From Mesorhizobium plurifarium (GTDB taxonomy: Bacteria; Pseudomonadota; Alphaproteobacteria; Rhizobiales; Rhizobiaceae): a DNA stretch of 64,000 nucleotides. Shown here piece after piece: positions 7,704-15,934 of the stretch (the first letter of the stretch is position 1; the number at the start of each line of letters is the position of its first letter). Both the position numbers and the translations under genes were made by a program. The stretch lies in assembly GCA_000824785.1 (NCBI GenBank), contig CCNB01000004.1, forward strand, positions 48,563 through 112,562, in the 5' to 3' direction. Under the pieces are notes generated by a model. The model saw nothing but the letters and a program-made list of their open reading frames with translations, made no database searches and was not told the DNA's origin.

Positions 7704-9344
7704 TTGACGCAACTGCCCACCGAATTCCCCGACTTCGGGCTGACGCCCGAGCAGCGCCGCGAAGCGGTGCGCGGCCACTATTACGAATGGCCGGGAATGG
7801 ATGGCTCCGGCGGTGAGATCTGGTGTTACAGCGACCGGTTTTCCTATCGTCCGGGCGAGACGGTGACGCTCTTTGTCAGTTCGTCCGCGCCGCGCTTCAG
7901 CCTTACCGTTATCCGCGACGGCAAGGGCGAAACAACGATGTTCGAGGGAGCAGGCCTGTCGGCGCGCTGGCAGGATACGCCCGACCAATGCTCGGTCGAA
8001 GGCTGCGGCTGGGAGGCTTCGTTCGAATTCCGCATCGGCGACGACTGGCCGTCCGGCGCCTATCGCGTCACGCTTCTTGCCGACGACCGCGACGGCAATC
8101 CGATCCGCAGCCACCATCTTTTCATCGTAGCGCCCTTGCCCGGTCGCAAGCCAGGCCGCCTGCTGCAGGTCGCCGCCACCGGCACCTGGACCGCCTACAA
8201 CACCTGGGGCGGCTCGAACCATTATCAGGGCATCACCGGCCCGAACCGCGACCAATATGCCACGACGGTATCGACGCAGCGCCCCTGGTGCCGCGGCTTC
8301 GTCGTGCTGCCCAAGGACGCGCCACGCGTGCCGCTGGAAGTCGCGGTGCCGCCGAAGACCGTGCCGCGCTATCCGCATATGGAGTGGGCCTTCGCCACTG
8401 GCCATTCGAAGAAATACGCCTCTTCCGGCTGGGCGAGCTACGACAGCCATTTCTTCCGCTTCGCCGAGCGCGCCGGCTATGCGATCGATCTCGCCAGCCA
8501 GCACGAGCTCCATTTCTCGCCCAACATCCTCGACGGCTATGATTGCGTCGTCTTCGTCGGGCACGATGAATACTGGACCTGGGAGATGCGCGACGCCGTC
8601 GACAATTACGTCGAGCGCGGCGGACATGCGGCGCGCTTCGCCGGCAATTTCATGTGGCAGACCAGGCTGGAAGACGAAGGCCGCCGCCAGGTCTGCTACA
8701 AATACAAGGCGCGCGCGGAAGACCCCGCCTATCGCGGCGGCGACCTCACCCGCGCCACCAATTCCTGGGAGGCGCCCGAGATCGGCCGCCCGGGCAGCGC
8801 CACCTTCGGCCTGAACGCCACCAGGGGCGTCTATGCCGGCTGGGGCGGCTGCGCGCCGCGCGGCGTGCGTGGCTTTCCGGTCTACCGTCCGGAGCACTGG
8901 GCCTTCGCCGGCACCGGCATCTATTATGGCGACCTGCTCGGTGCCGACAGCCATGTCTATGGCTATGAGGTCGACGGCCTGGATTTCGAGATCCGTGGCG
9001 GCCTGCCCTACCCGACTGAAACCAGCGGCGCGCCGGATGGCCTGCAGGTGCTGGCCGTCGGCATGGCGAGCCAGGTCGAGGAAAGCGCCGACATTCCGAT
9101 CGAGGATCAGTTCCTCACCGACGAGGACGGCCGCTTCACCGCCGAGACGCTTTTCGGCGAGGCGAGCGACGCCAATCTCGACAAGGTCAAGCGCGGCAAC
9201 GGCATGATCGTCAATTTCCCGCGCGGCAAGGGTGAGGTCTTCCACGCCGGAAGCTGCGAATGGGTCGCCGGCCTGCTAAGGCAGGACGCGATGGTCGAAC
9301 GCGTGACCAAGAATGTTCTCGACCGCTATCTCGGAAAGTCCTGA
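7704..9344 (+). CDS. N,N-dimethylformamidase large (beta) subunit-like hydrolase
   Basis: A 546-residue protein matching the conserved C-terminal region of the N,N-dimethylformamidase beta subunit. Segments include LLQVAATGTWTAYNTWGG (about residues 153-170), VVFVGHDEYWTWEMRDAVDN (about 284-303) and the FPRGKGEVFHAGSCEWV tail. Characterised enzymes hydrolyse amides at a mononuclear iron centre held by Tyr and Glu and need a small alpha subunit. No alpha gene is visible here. The start is a TTG at 7704 with AGGTG 7 bases upstream. It is the first gene of a tight operon whose next start is 2 bases after its stop. Confidence 0.8.
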   Translation: MTQLPTEFPDFGLTPEQRREAVRGHYYEWPGMDGSGGEIWCYSDRFSYRPGETVTLFVSSSAPRFSLTVIRDGKGETTMFEGAGLSARWQDTPDQCSVEGCGWEASFEFRIGDDWPSGAYRVTLLADDRDGNPIRSHHLFIVAPLPGRKPGRLLQVAATGTWTAYNTWGGSNHYQGITGPNRDQYATTVSTQRPWCRGFVVLPKDAPRVPLEVAVPPKTVPRYPHMEWAFATGHSKKYASSGWASYDSHFFRFAERAGYAIDLASQHELHFSPNILDGYDCVVFVGHDEYWTWEMRDAVDNYVERGGHAARFAGNFMWQTRLEDEGRRQVCYKYKARAEDPAYRGGDLTRATNSWEAPEIGRPGSATFGLNATRGVYAGWGGCAPRGVRGFPVYRPEHWAFAGTGIYYGDLLGADSHVYGYEVDGLDFEIRGGLPYPTETSGAPDGLQVLAVGMASQVEESADIPIEDQFLTDEDGRFTAETLFGEASDANLDKVKRGNGMIVNFPRGKGEVFHAGSCEWVAGLLRQDAMVERVTKNVLDRYLGKS

Positions 9345-9346
9345 CA

Positions 9347-10729
9347 ATGCCGAAGTCCCAAGCCAAGCCCTCGCCCGAAATCGAAGCGCGGCCGCCATCC
9401 CATCTGTTCTATCTTTCCAGCCTGCGCCGGCCGCTCGTCGACCGCGCCGAGGGCATCTATTTCTGGACCAAGGACGGCCGCCGCTTCATCGACGGCTCGA
9501 GCGGGCCGATGGTCGCCAATATCGGCCATTCCAACCGCAACGTGCTCGACGCCATGAAGCGGCAGATGGACAAGACCACCTTCGCCTACCGGCTGCATTT
9601 CGAGAACGAGCCGGCCGAGGAGCTCGCGCGGGAGCTTGCCGGCAAGCTGCCTGAAGGCATGGACCGCATCTTCTTCGTCTCCGGCGGCTCGGAAGCGACC
9701 GAGTCCTGCATCAAGCTCGCGCGGCAATGGGCGGTCGCCACCGGCCAGCCCAAGCGCTGGAAGGTGATCACCCGCTTCCCTTCCTATCATGGCGGCACGC
9801 TCGGCTCGCTTTCCATCACCGGCGATGACGCGCTGGCCGAGACCTTCACCCCGATGATGAAGGTGATGCCGACCGTGCCGGCGCCGACGGCCTGGCGCGA
9901 CCGCGACAACCTGTCGATGGAACAGCGCGGCCTCCGCTATGCCGACATGCTGGAGGAAAAGATCCAGTCCGAAGGCCCGGAAAGCGTTCTGGCCTTCATC
10001 ATGGAGCCGGTCGGCGGCGCCGCAACGGCTGCGCTCGTCGCGCCCGACAGCTATTATCCGCGCATCCGCGAAATCTGCGACCGCTACGGCATCCTTCTGA
10101 TCCATGACGAGGTAATGAGCGGGGCCGGCAGGACGGGCAAATTTCTCGGCGGCGACCACTGGAATTGCAGGCCGGACATCGTCGCGCTCTCGAAGGGGCT
10201 GGGCTCGGGCTACGCGCCGCTTGGCGCGCTGGCCGCGCCGATGCGGCTGGTCGAGCCGCTGCTTGCCCCGGGCGGCTTCCAGCACGGCCACACCTATGCC
10301 GGCAATCCGCTGGCCTGCGCCGCGGGCCTTGCCGTGCTTGGCGAGATGGACCGGCTCGATCTCATCGCCAACGCAGCCGCCATGGGCGACGTGCTGATGG
10401 CGGAGTTGAAGGGTCTGCGGAAGCGCTTCCCCTTCATCGCCGACGTGCGCGGCAAGGGCTTGCTCACCGGCGCCGAAATGGTCGCCGATCCGGAGACATT
10501 GAAGCCGATCGATCCGACCCTGAAGGCAACACAGCGCCTGCTCGACCACGCCTATGCGCGCGGCCTCATCATCTATGGCCGCAAGGTCAAGGGCGGCGTC
10601 GACGGCGACAATTTCATGGTGGCGCCGCCGATGATCATCACCAGAGAGCAGATCGGCGAGATGATCTCTATCATCGGCGACTCGCTGGAGGCGCTGGCGC
10701 AGGAACTCGACCTGCCGATGGAAGGGTGA
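9347..10729 (+). CDS. Class III (omega-type) PLP aminotransferase
   Basis: A 460-residue fold-type I aminotransferase. Features include VSGGSEATESCIKLARQW (PLP phosphate region), FIMEPVGG, LIHDEVMSGAGRTG (ring-stacking Asp) and the LSKGLGSGYAPLGAL segment that carries the Schiff-base lysine. Such enzymes move amino groups from omega-amino acids, diamines or similar amines to a keto acid. It begins 2 bases after the dimethylformamidase-like gene, so the two are probably translated together, and the amine released by that hydrolase or its relative may be the substrate. That link is inference. Confidence 0.9.
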   Translation: MPKSQAKPSPEIEARPPSHLFYLSSLRRPLVDRAEGIYFWTKDGRRFIDGSSGPMVANIGHSNRNVLDAMKRQMDKTTFAYRLHFENEPAEELARELAGKLPEGMDRIFFVSGGSEATESCIKLARQWAVATGQPKRWKVITRFPSYHGGTLGSLSITGDDALAETFTPMMKVMPTVPAPTAWRDRDNLSMEQRGLRYADMLEEKIQSEGPESVLAFIMEPVGGAATAALVAPDSYYPRIREICDRYGILLIHDEVMSGAGRTGKFLGGDHWNCRPDIVALSKGLGSGYAPLGALAAPMRLVEPLLAPGGFQHGHTYAGNPLACAAGLAVLGEMDRLDLIANAAAMGDVLMAELKGLRKRFPFIADVRGKGLLTGAEMVADPETLKPIDPTLKATQRLLDHAYARGLIIYGRKVKGGVDGDNFMVAPPMIITREQIGEMISIIGDSLEALAQELDLPMEG

Positions 10730-10742
10730 TGAAGGTGTTTTG

Positions 10743-11237
10743 ATGCCGGCACCGGTCACCCTCCGCCCCGGTCGCATCGACGACGTCGAAACCATCCACG
10801 GCGCCCTGCTGCGCCTCGGCACCCATATCGGCGCGCATCAGGAAATCACCTCGACGCCCGACGACCTTCGCCGCTACGGCTTCGGCGAAAGGCCCGCCTT
10901 CTCGACCCTGATCGCCGAGATCGGCGGCGAATTCGCCGGGCTTTGCCTGCATTTCCCGATCTTCTCGACCTGGATGGGCCGGCCCGGCGTCTATGTGCAG
11001 GATCTCTATGTCGAGGACCGCTTTCGCGGTCGGCGTATCGGCGAGAGGCTACTGCGGCGCGTCGCGAAAGAATGCCGCGCGGCGGGCGGCGTCTATCTGA
11101 GACTCTCCGTCGATACCGACAATGAAACGGCCAAGGCCTTCTACGAAAGACTGGGCATCGGCTGGTCGAGTTACGAGCAGGTGCAGAAGATCGTCGGCGA
11201 TGCCTTCTTCGCCTTTGCCGACACGCCGGAGGAATGA
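10743..11237 (+). CDS. GNAT-family N-acetyltransferase
   Basis: A 164-residue GNAT enzyme. The acetyl-CoA pyrophosphate loop is visible as VEDRFRGRRIGERLLRR (about residues 84-100), preceded by VYVQDLYV and followed by a typical C-terminal NETAKAFYERLGI with the catalytic-type Tyr. The ATG at 10743 follows AAGGTG. It lies 13 bases downstream of the aminotransferase gene and overlaps or abuts the deacetylase gene, so it belongs to the same operon. Its closest known relatives acetylate polyamine- or diamine-type amines, which would fit the operon, but the substrate is unproven. Confidence 0.88.
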   Translation: MPAPVTLRPGRIDDVETIHGALLRLGTHIGAHQEITSTPDDLRRYGFGERPAFSTLIAEIGGEFAGLCLHFPIFSTWMGRPGVYVQDLYVEDRFRGRRIGERLLRRVAKECRAAGGVYLRLSVDTDNETAKAFYERLGIGWSSYEQVQKIVGDAFFAFADTPEE

Positions 11238-11239
11238 CG

Positions 11240-12259
11240 ATGAAAGCCTTCTATGCCGAGGAGCAGAAACGCCACGATCCCAAGGCTTTTCTCTCCAGCG
11301 GCGCGCCGCAACCCAACCCGGAAAAGCCGGAGCGGATCGAAAGATTGTTAGCCGGCGCAAGATTGGCAGGATTGACGGTCGAACGCCCGAGGAATCATGG
11401 CCTTGGTCCGGTCGCGGCGGTGCATACGCCTGAATATCTCGACTTCCTCGAGCACATTTTCACGCGCTGGCAGCGCATCGAAGGCGCATCGGCGGAGGTG
11501 ATCCCGAACATCCACCCGATCGCCCGCAACGGCTCCTATCCGGCCTCGGCGGTCGGCCAGGCCGGCTACCACATGGCAGACACCGCCTGCCCAATCTCGG
11601 CCGACACCTGGAACAGCGCGTTGTGGAGCGCCTGGAGCGCGGTGGAAGCCGCCGAAGCGGTGATGGCCGGCGCGCCTTCCGCCTATGCGCTTTGCCGCCC
11701 GCCGGGCCATCACGCCTTCGCCGATGTCGCCGGCGGCTTCTGCTTCATCAACAATTCGGCCGTCGCGGCGCAGGTTCTGCGCAAGAATTCCGCCCGTGTC
11801 GCCATCCTCGATGTCGACCTGCACCACGGCAACGGCACGCAAGGCATCTTCTATGCCCGTCCCGACGTGCTGACCGTCTCGCTGCACGCCGATCCGGTGC
11901 GCTTCTATCCGTTCTTCTGGGGACACGCCGACGAGCGCGGCGAAGGTCCCGGCCTCGGCTACAATCTCAACCTGCCGCTGCCGCGCAAATCCGGCGACAC
12001 GGCCTTTCTCGAAGCGCTGGCGGCAGCCTTCCAGCGCATCCGCGCTTTCGCGCCGGAGGCGCTGGTGGTGGCGCTTGGCCTCGACGCTTTCGAGGGCGAT
12101 CCGTTCGGCGGCCTGTCGGTGACGACGCCGGGCTTCTCGCGCATCGGCGAGGCGATTGCCGGGCTCGGCCTGCCGACGGTGATCGTCCAGGAAGGCGGTT
12201 ATCTCTGCGATGCGCTCGGCGACAACCTCACCGCCTTCCTCACAGGCTTCGGCGGCTAG
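11240..12259 (+). CDS. HDAC-like deacetylase (acetylpolyamine amidohydrolase type)
   Basis: A 339-residue zinc hydrolase of the arginase/deacetylase superfamily. It shows CRPPGHHAF (His pair for general base and transition state), ILDVDLHHGNGTQGIFY (metal-binding Asp and His), GLDAFEGDPFGG (second metal Asp) and the EGGY motif with the catalytic Tyr. Bacterial members deacetylate acetylpolyamines or related N-acetyl amines. The ATG at 11240 has GGAGGA 6 bases upstream; an ATG at 11234 overlaps the previous stop but sits on the ribosome site. It is the last gene of the operon, and its TAG stop begins a repeat. Confidence 0.88.
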   Translation: MKAFYAEEQKRHDPKAFLSSGAPQPNPEKPERIERLLAGARLAGLTVERPRNHGLGPVAAVHTPEYLDFLEHIFTRWQRIEGASAEVIPNIHPIARNGSYPASAVGQAGYHMADTACPISADTWNSALWSAWSAVEAAEAVMAGAPSAYALCRPPGHHAFADVAGGFCFINNSAVAAQVLRKNSARVAILDVDLHHGNGTQGIFYARPDVLTVSLHADPVRFYPFFWGHADERGEGPGLGYNLNLPLPRKSGDTAFLEALAAAFQRIRAFAPEALVVALGLDAFEGDPFGGLSVTTPGFSRIGEAIAGLGLPTVIVQEGGYLCDALGDNLTAFLTGFGG

Positions 12260-12361
12260 AGCAATTCCAGGAAAAGTGTGAGCGGGTTTCCGTCCGGAAT
12301 TGCTCAAAAAAACAAAGAGATAGAGCGGTTCGCCGTTCCCGTGAAACGGCGAACCGCTCTA
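12257..12361. repeat. Intergenic repeat, family A copy 1, with perfect 17-bp hairpin
   Basis: Module 1 (12257-12302) starts TAGAGCAATTCC and folds on CCGGAATTGC. Module 2 (12321-12361) is a perfect 17-base-pair inverted repeat beginning TAGAGCGGTTCGCCGTT. The first TAG is the stop codon of the deacetylase gene. Copies recur near 31123, 40023, 47948, 56417 and 59598. A terminator role for the upstream operon is likely but not shown. Confidence 0.85.
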
Positions 12362-12372
12362 GCAGGACTAAC

Positions 12373-13644
12373 TCAGGAACGTTCCTGCCTCAGCATCGCG
12401 ATCATGCGATGCACGCTTTCCAGCGTCTCTCCGATCTCGGCAGCCGTGTTGTAATGCGCGATGCCGATGCGCACGACGCCCTGCTCGGCCGGAATGCCGA
12501 GCTGGTGAACGACCTCCCACGCATAATTGTGGCCTGACCAGACAAAGATGTTCTCGGCATTCATCTGCCGCACGATCGTTTCCGGCTCGATGCCCTCGAC
12601 GGTGAAGGAAATGGTCGGCACCCTCTCGGCGAGACGCTCCGGATCGGTGATGCCGTGGATGACCAGGCCCTCGATGTCGGACAGGCCCTCGATCAATTGC
12701 CGGGCAAGCGTGTTCTCGTAGGCGATCGACACCTCGAACGCCCTGGCGATCCGCTGCCGCCGCGAACCGCCCTCGCCGGCCGAAGCGCCAAGATCGGCGA
12801 AATAGTCGATTGCCGCCGTCAACCCGGCCATCAGCTCGATCTGGGGCGTGCCAAGCTCGAACCGCTCGGGCAGGACGTTCGAAGAGCAGCGGCATTTGTA
12901 GGGCTTGAGCGTGTCGATAACGTCGCGGCGGCCCCACAATATGCCCATATGCGGCCCGAAGAATTTATAGGCCGAGCAGATGAGGAAGTCGCAGCCAAGT
13001 TCCTGCACGTCGATCAGCCCATGCGGCGCGAACTGCACGGCATCGACATAGACCAGCGCGCCGGCCTGTTTGGCTGCCGCCGTCAGCGCCTTCACCCGGT
13101 TGATCGAACCGGTGAGGTTGGAGGCATAGTTCAGCGCGACGAGGCGCGTCTTGTCAGAAAGCAGCGCCTTGAGCGCTGTCTCCTCCAGCTGCCAGCTCCG
13201 CTCGTCGAACGGCAGGAAGCGCACGACAAGGCCGAGATCCTCGGCGAGCTGCAACCAGGGCGAGACATTGCCCTCATGGTCCATGCGCGTGACGATGATC
13301 TCGTCGCCCGGCTTCATCGTCCGGCCGAGCGTGCGCGACATGTGATAGGTCAGCGTCGTCATGTTGGCGCCGATGACGATCTCCTCGGCACTCGCAGCAT
13401 TGAGGAAATCGGCCATCGCGGCATGCGCCCCATCGACCACCTTTTGGGCCGCAAGCGTGGTCTCAAAGAACCCGCCCAGATTGGCGTTGGTCGAGAGCAG
13501 GCAGCGCGACACCGCGTCGGCCACCGTCAGCGGCACCTGCGTGCCGGCGGGATTGTCGAGATAGATGCGCCGCCGCCCGTCATCGGTCAGCGAGAGCGCC
13601 GGAAACTTGCCGCGCACGGCCTCGATCGGAAAATCTGCCATCAT
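12373..13644 (-). CDS. Cysteine desulfurase-like (SufS-type, class V) aminotransferase
   Basis: A 423-residue fold-type I PLP enzyme close to the cysteine desulfurase-like subfamily. The Schiff-base lysine sits in ICSAYKFFGPHMGILWG, and VDAVQFAPHGLID gives the cofactor Asp/Gln region. The characteristic RxGxHCAQP active-Cys loop of true SufS is absent near the C-terminus (VWSGHNYAW instead), so cysteine desulfuration is not assured. The ATG at 13644 follows GAGGGG. It is followed upstream on the same strand by an aldo/keto reductase gene 32 bases away. The genuine sufS lies at 61038. Confidence 0.82.
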   Translation of the reverse strand: MMADFPIEAVRGKFPALSLTDDGRRRIYLDNPAGTQVPLTVADAVSRCLLSTNANLGGFFETTLAAQKVVDGAHAAMADFLNAASAEEIVIGANMTTLTYHMSRTLGRTMKPGDEIIVTRMDHEGNVSPWLQLAEDLGLVVRFLPFDERSWQLEETALKALLSDKTRLVALNYASNLTGSINRVKALTAAAKQAGALVYVDAVQFAPHGLIDVQELGCDFLICSAYKFFGPHMGILWGRRDVIDTLKPYKCRCSSNVLPERFELGTPQIELMAGLTAAIDYFADLGASAGEGGSRRQRIARAFEVSIAYENTLARQLIEGLSDIEGLVIHGITDPERLAERVPTISFTVEGIEPETIVRQMNAENIFVWSGHNYAWEVVHQLGIPAEQGVVRIGIAHYNTAAEIGETLESVHRMIAMLRQERS

Positions 13645-13676
13645 CTCCACCCCCTCTGTTTTTCAACGATTCCCGC

Positions 13677-14744
13677 TCAAGGGCACGGATTGCCAACACG
13701 CTGGTGGATGGCGTCGACAGCCTTCTGCATCTCGTCGGTCCAAGTGACATCGGCCGAGGACAGCGCCGTCTCGAGCTGCGCGAGGGTGGTCGCGCCGACG
13801 ATATTCGCCGTCACGAAGGGCCGGCTCGCCACATAGGCGTTGGCGAAGAGCGCCGGCTCCATGTCGAAGGAACGCGCCAGCTCGGTGTATTGAAGCAGCA
13901 CTTCCGCCGCATTCGGCGTCTCGTAGCGCTGGCCGCGATTGAAGAGTTGCGAGCGCGAACCCTGCGGCCGCGCGCCATGATTGTATTTGCCGGTGAGATA
14001 GCCCTGCGCCAGCGGCGAATAGGGGAGGAACGCGATCTCCTCGCGCTCGCAAACCTCGGCGAGGTTCACCTCGAACGTGCGGTTGACGAGGTTGTAGGCG
14101 TTTTGCAGCGAGGCGACGCGTGGACCCGTGCCCTTCTCGGCTTCGAAGACGAAGCGCATGACGCCCCAGGAGCTTTCGTTAGACAGGCCGAGATGGCGGA
14201 TCTTTCCCGCTTTCACCAGTTCGTCGAAGACGGCGAGCGTTTCGGCGATAGGCGTCTCGTCTCCCGGAGCACCTGCCGCATCCGGACGCCGCGCCACCGC
14301 TCCCACGCGCGTCGGATTCGAACCCCACGGAATATCCCGGTCCGGCCAATGGATCTGATAGAGGTCGATATAGTCGGTGCCGAGCTTGGCCAGCGATTTT
14401 TCGACCGCATCGAAAATGTCGGCGCGCACCAGCTTCGACGGACGATCGCCGCGGAACCACGCGTTGGCCGTGCGGCCGACGACCTTCGAGGCAAGGATGA
14501 CCTTGTCGCGGTTGCGGTTGGCCTTCATCCAGCTGCCGATGGTCTTCTCGGTCCGTCCTTGCGTCTCCGCCTTGGGCGGGATCGGGTAAAGCTCGGCCGT
14601 GTCGATGAAATTCACGCCGCGCGAGAACGCCAGATCCATTTGCGCATGGCCCTCGGCCTCGGTGTTCTGCTGGCCCCAGGTCATCGAGCCGAGGCAGATT
14701 TGCGAAACAAGGAGATCGGTCCGACCAAGGCGGCGTTTATGCAT
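13677..14744 (-). CDS. Aldo/keto reductase (Tas-like)
   Basis: A 355-residue TIM-barrel NADPH-dependent carbonyl reductase. The catalytic tetrad is intact: Asp 48 and Tyr 53 in FIDTAELYP, Lys 87 in ILASK and His 132 in LYQIHWPD. The GRTEKTIG insert and long form resemble the E. coli Tas subgroup. It lies 32 bases upstream of the cysteine desulfurase-like gene on the same strand, so co-transcription is likely. The physiological substrate is unknown. Confidence 0.88.
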   Translation of the reverse strand: MHKRRLGRTDLLVSQICLGSMTWGQQNTEAEGHAQMDLAFSRGVNFIDTAELYPIPPKAETQGRTEKTIGSWMKANRNRDKVILASKVVGRTANAWFRGDRPSKLVRADIFDAVEKSLAKLGTDYIDLYQIHWPDRDIPWGSNPTRVGAVARRPDAAGAPGDETPIAETLAVFDELVKAGKIRHLGLSNESSWGVMRFVFEAEKGTGPRVASLQNAYNLVNRTFEVNLAEVCEREEIAFLPYSPLAQGYLTGKYNHGARPQGSRSQLFNRGQRYETPNAAEVLLQYTELARSFDMEPALFANAYVASRPFVTANIVGATTLAQLETALSSADVTWTDEMQKAVDAIHQRVGNPCP

Positions 14745-14863
14745 GGGGTTTCTCCGGCGGGAGGTCTTGCGCGGGCTGCGCGGGGAGGAAATTCAAGCAT
14801 AAAGCACAGGCTGGAGTTTCTCCAAGCCCCTGCGGCCATCGACCTTTTAAGGATTCAGCGCGG

Positions 14864-15436
14864 TTACCGACGTGTTGCCGCCAAAGCCCGCCGCTTGGCC
14901 TCGTCGATCAGCATGTTGGCCACCTGCATGCGGATCATGGCGCGCTGGCGCAGATGCGGCGCGACCCGGTCCGGATGGTTGGCGAAGGCGAAGTTGCGGC
15001 GGATGCGGCCGAAATCGGCGTTCTTGGCCGGACGGTCGAGCCCGAGCTCGCCGGCGATCGCTTCGGGATCGATCGGCGGCAGCTTCTCCTCAGGTCGGTG
15101 CTCTTCGCCGGCCAGCGTCAGTTTCGCCTGGTCGAGCAGTGCCGCGAACTCAGCCGCAAGGTCGGCGCCCGACTCGCGATATTCGGCGGCGACACTCTCG
15201 CCGGCAACCTTGATGCGGCCGGAATGCAGCTCATCGGCCACGGACAGATAGTCGAAGGGAATAGACGGCCGGGCGCCCTGCTCCTCGCCTTTCTCCGAGG
15301 CGACGATCAGGTCGTCGAGCAACGAAGCGAAATCGAGCTTGTTCCCGGTACCGATCTCAGCCTCCCCTGTGATGACGGCATGCGTTGATGCCGCCGAAGA
15401 TAGGGCGCTGTCGTTAAAAATGAATGCTGACGACAC
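14864..15436 (-). CDS. Protein with a C-terminal J-domain-like segment
   Basis: About 190 residues if the GTG at 15436 is used. A longer frame to 15550 has a basic extension that looks non-coding. The start is uncertain because no strong ribosome site is visible. The first 120 residues are acidic and helical. The last 50 carry FGRIRRNFAFANHPDRVAPH followed by a helix rich in Arg and Met, which matches helix II, the HPD loop and helix III of a J-domain. A role as a DnaK co-chaperone is possible, but the rest of the J-domain is short. Confidence 0.6.
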   Translation of the reverse strand: MSSAFIFNDSALSSAASTHAVITGEAEIGTGNKLDFASLLDDLIVASEKGEEQGARPSIPFDYLSVADELHSGRIKVAGESVAAEYRESGADLAAEFAALLDQAKLTLAGEEHRPEEKLPPIDPEAIAGELGLDRPAKNADFGRIRRNFAFANHPDRVAPHLRQRAMIRMQVANMLIDEAKRRALAATRR

Positions 15437-15709
15437 TGACAATTGGCGGCTTTTGCGCTCGGAAAGACGGGAAAAAGCCGGACTGCATTTTCGGGCAGCC
15501 CGGCAGGGTCGCCAGGAGTGGCGAGGAAAAAGCCGGCCATGAGCCGGCACCGGTCCCTACGGTCGAGCCCACCGGAAAGTTTTACGGAAAAATCGATTGT
15601 GGCGGAAAAAATTTCATCCGGCATGGCAGCCATGCAATTGCTGCACTGCACAATCTTGGCAAATCACCTATATCGTGATGTCGGGAGGACCAACAGGGGC
15701 AATTGAGTC

Positions 15710-15874
15710 ATGGGGTTCTTCACTGAAATGTTCGCTCGGCCGAGGCCGCAGGAACACCAGCGTTACCGTGCGGCGCTCGCGCTTCTGAACGCGATGAGCA
15801 ATGCCGACCGCGCCGATATCGGCATCAAACCTGCGGATTTTCCGCGCATCGCGCGTGAAATGTCGATCCGCTGA
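15710..15874 (+). CDS. DUF1127-like small protein
   Basis: A 54-residue frame too short for most gene finders. Its C-terminal half (ALLNAMSNADRADIGIKP, then DFPRIAREMSIR) follows the DUF1127 pattern of small Arg-rich alphaproteobacterial proteins, which affect phosphate, carbon or RNA metabolism where studied. AGGGG lies about 11 bases before the ATG. A perfect hairpin follows the stop. A second DUF1127 gene is at 35026. Confidence 0.7.
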   Translation: MGFFTEMFARPRPQEHQRYRAALALLNAMSNADRADIGIKPADFPRIAREMSIR

Positions 15875-15891
15875 GGCCACGCTGAACCAAA

Positions 15892-15919
15892 GAGGTTTCC
15901 CGGGATGCCGGGAAACCTC
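15892..15919. terminator. Bidirectional hairpin between convergent genes
   Basis: GAGGTTTCCCGG (15892-15903) pairs perfectly with CCGGGAAACCTC (15908-15919) around a 4-base loop. It lies between the DUF1127-like stop and the convergent DUF1993 stop. There is no long U-run on either side (minus strand reads CTTTGG), so efficiency is uncertain. Confidence 0.55.
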
Positions 15920-15934
15920 CAAGCTGTTCAAAAG

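Noticed and set aside
7395..9245. Long open frame antisense to the dimethylformamidase-like gene
   Set aside because: GC-rich genes keep the opposite strand open. The protein is Arg/Ala/Gly-rich without a domain, and the sense gene is well supported. The same holds for long antisense frames near 9326-10822, 18009-19901, 36796-39114 and 52606-54648.
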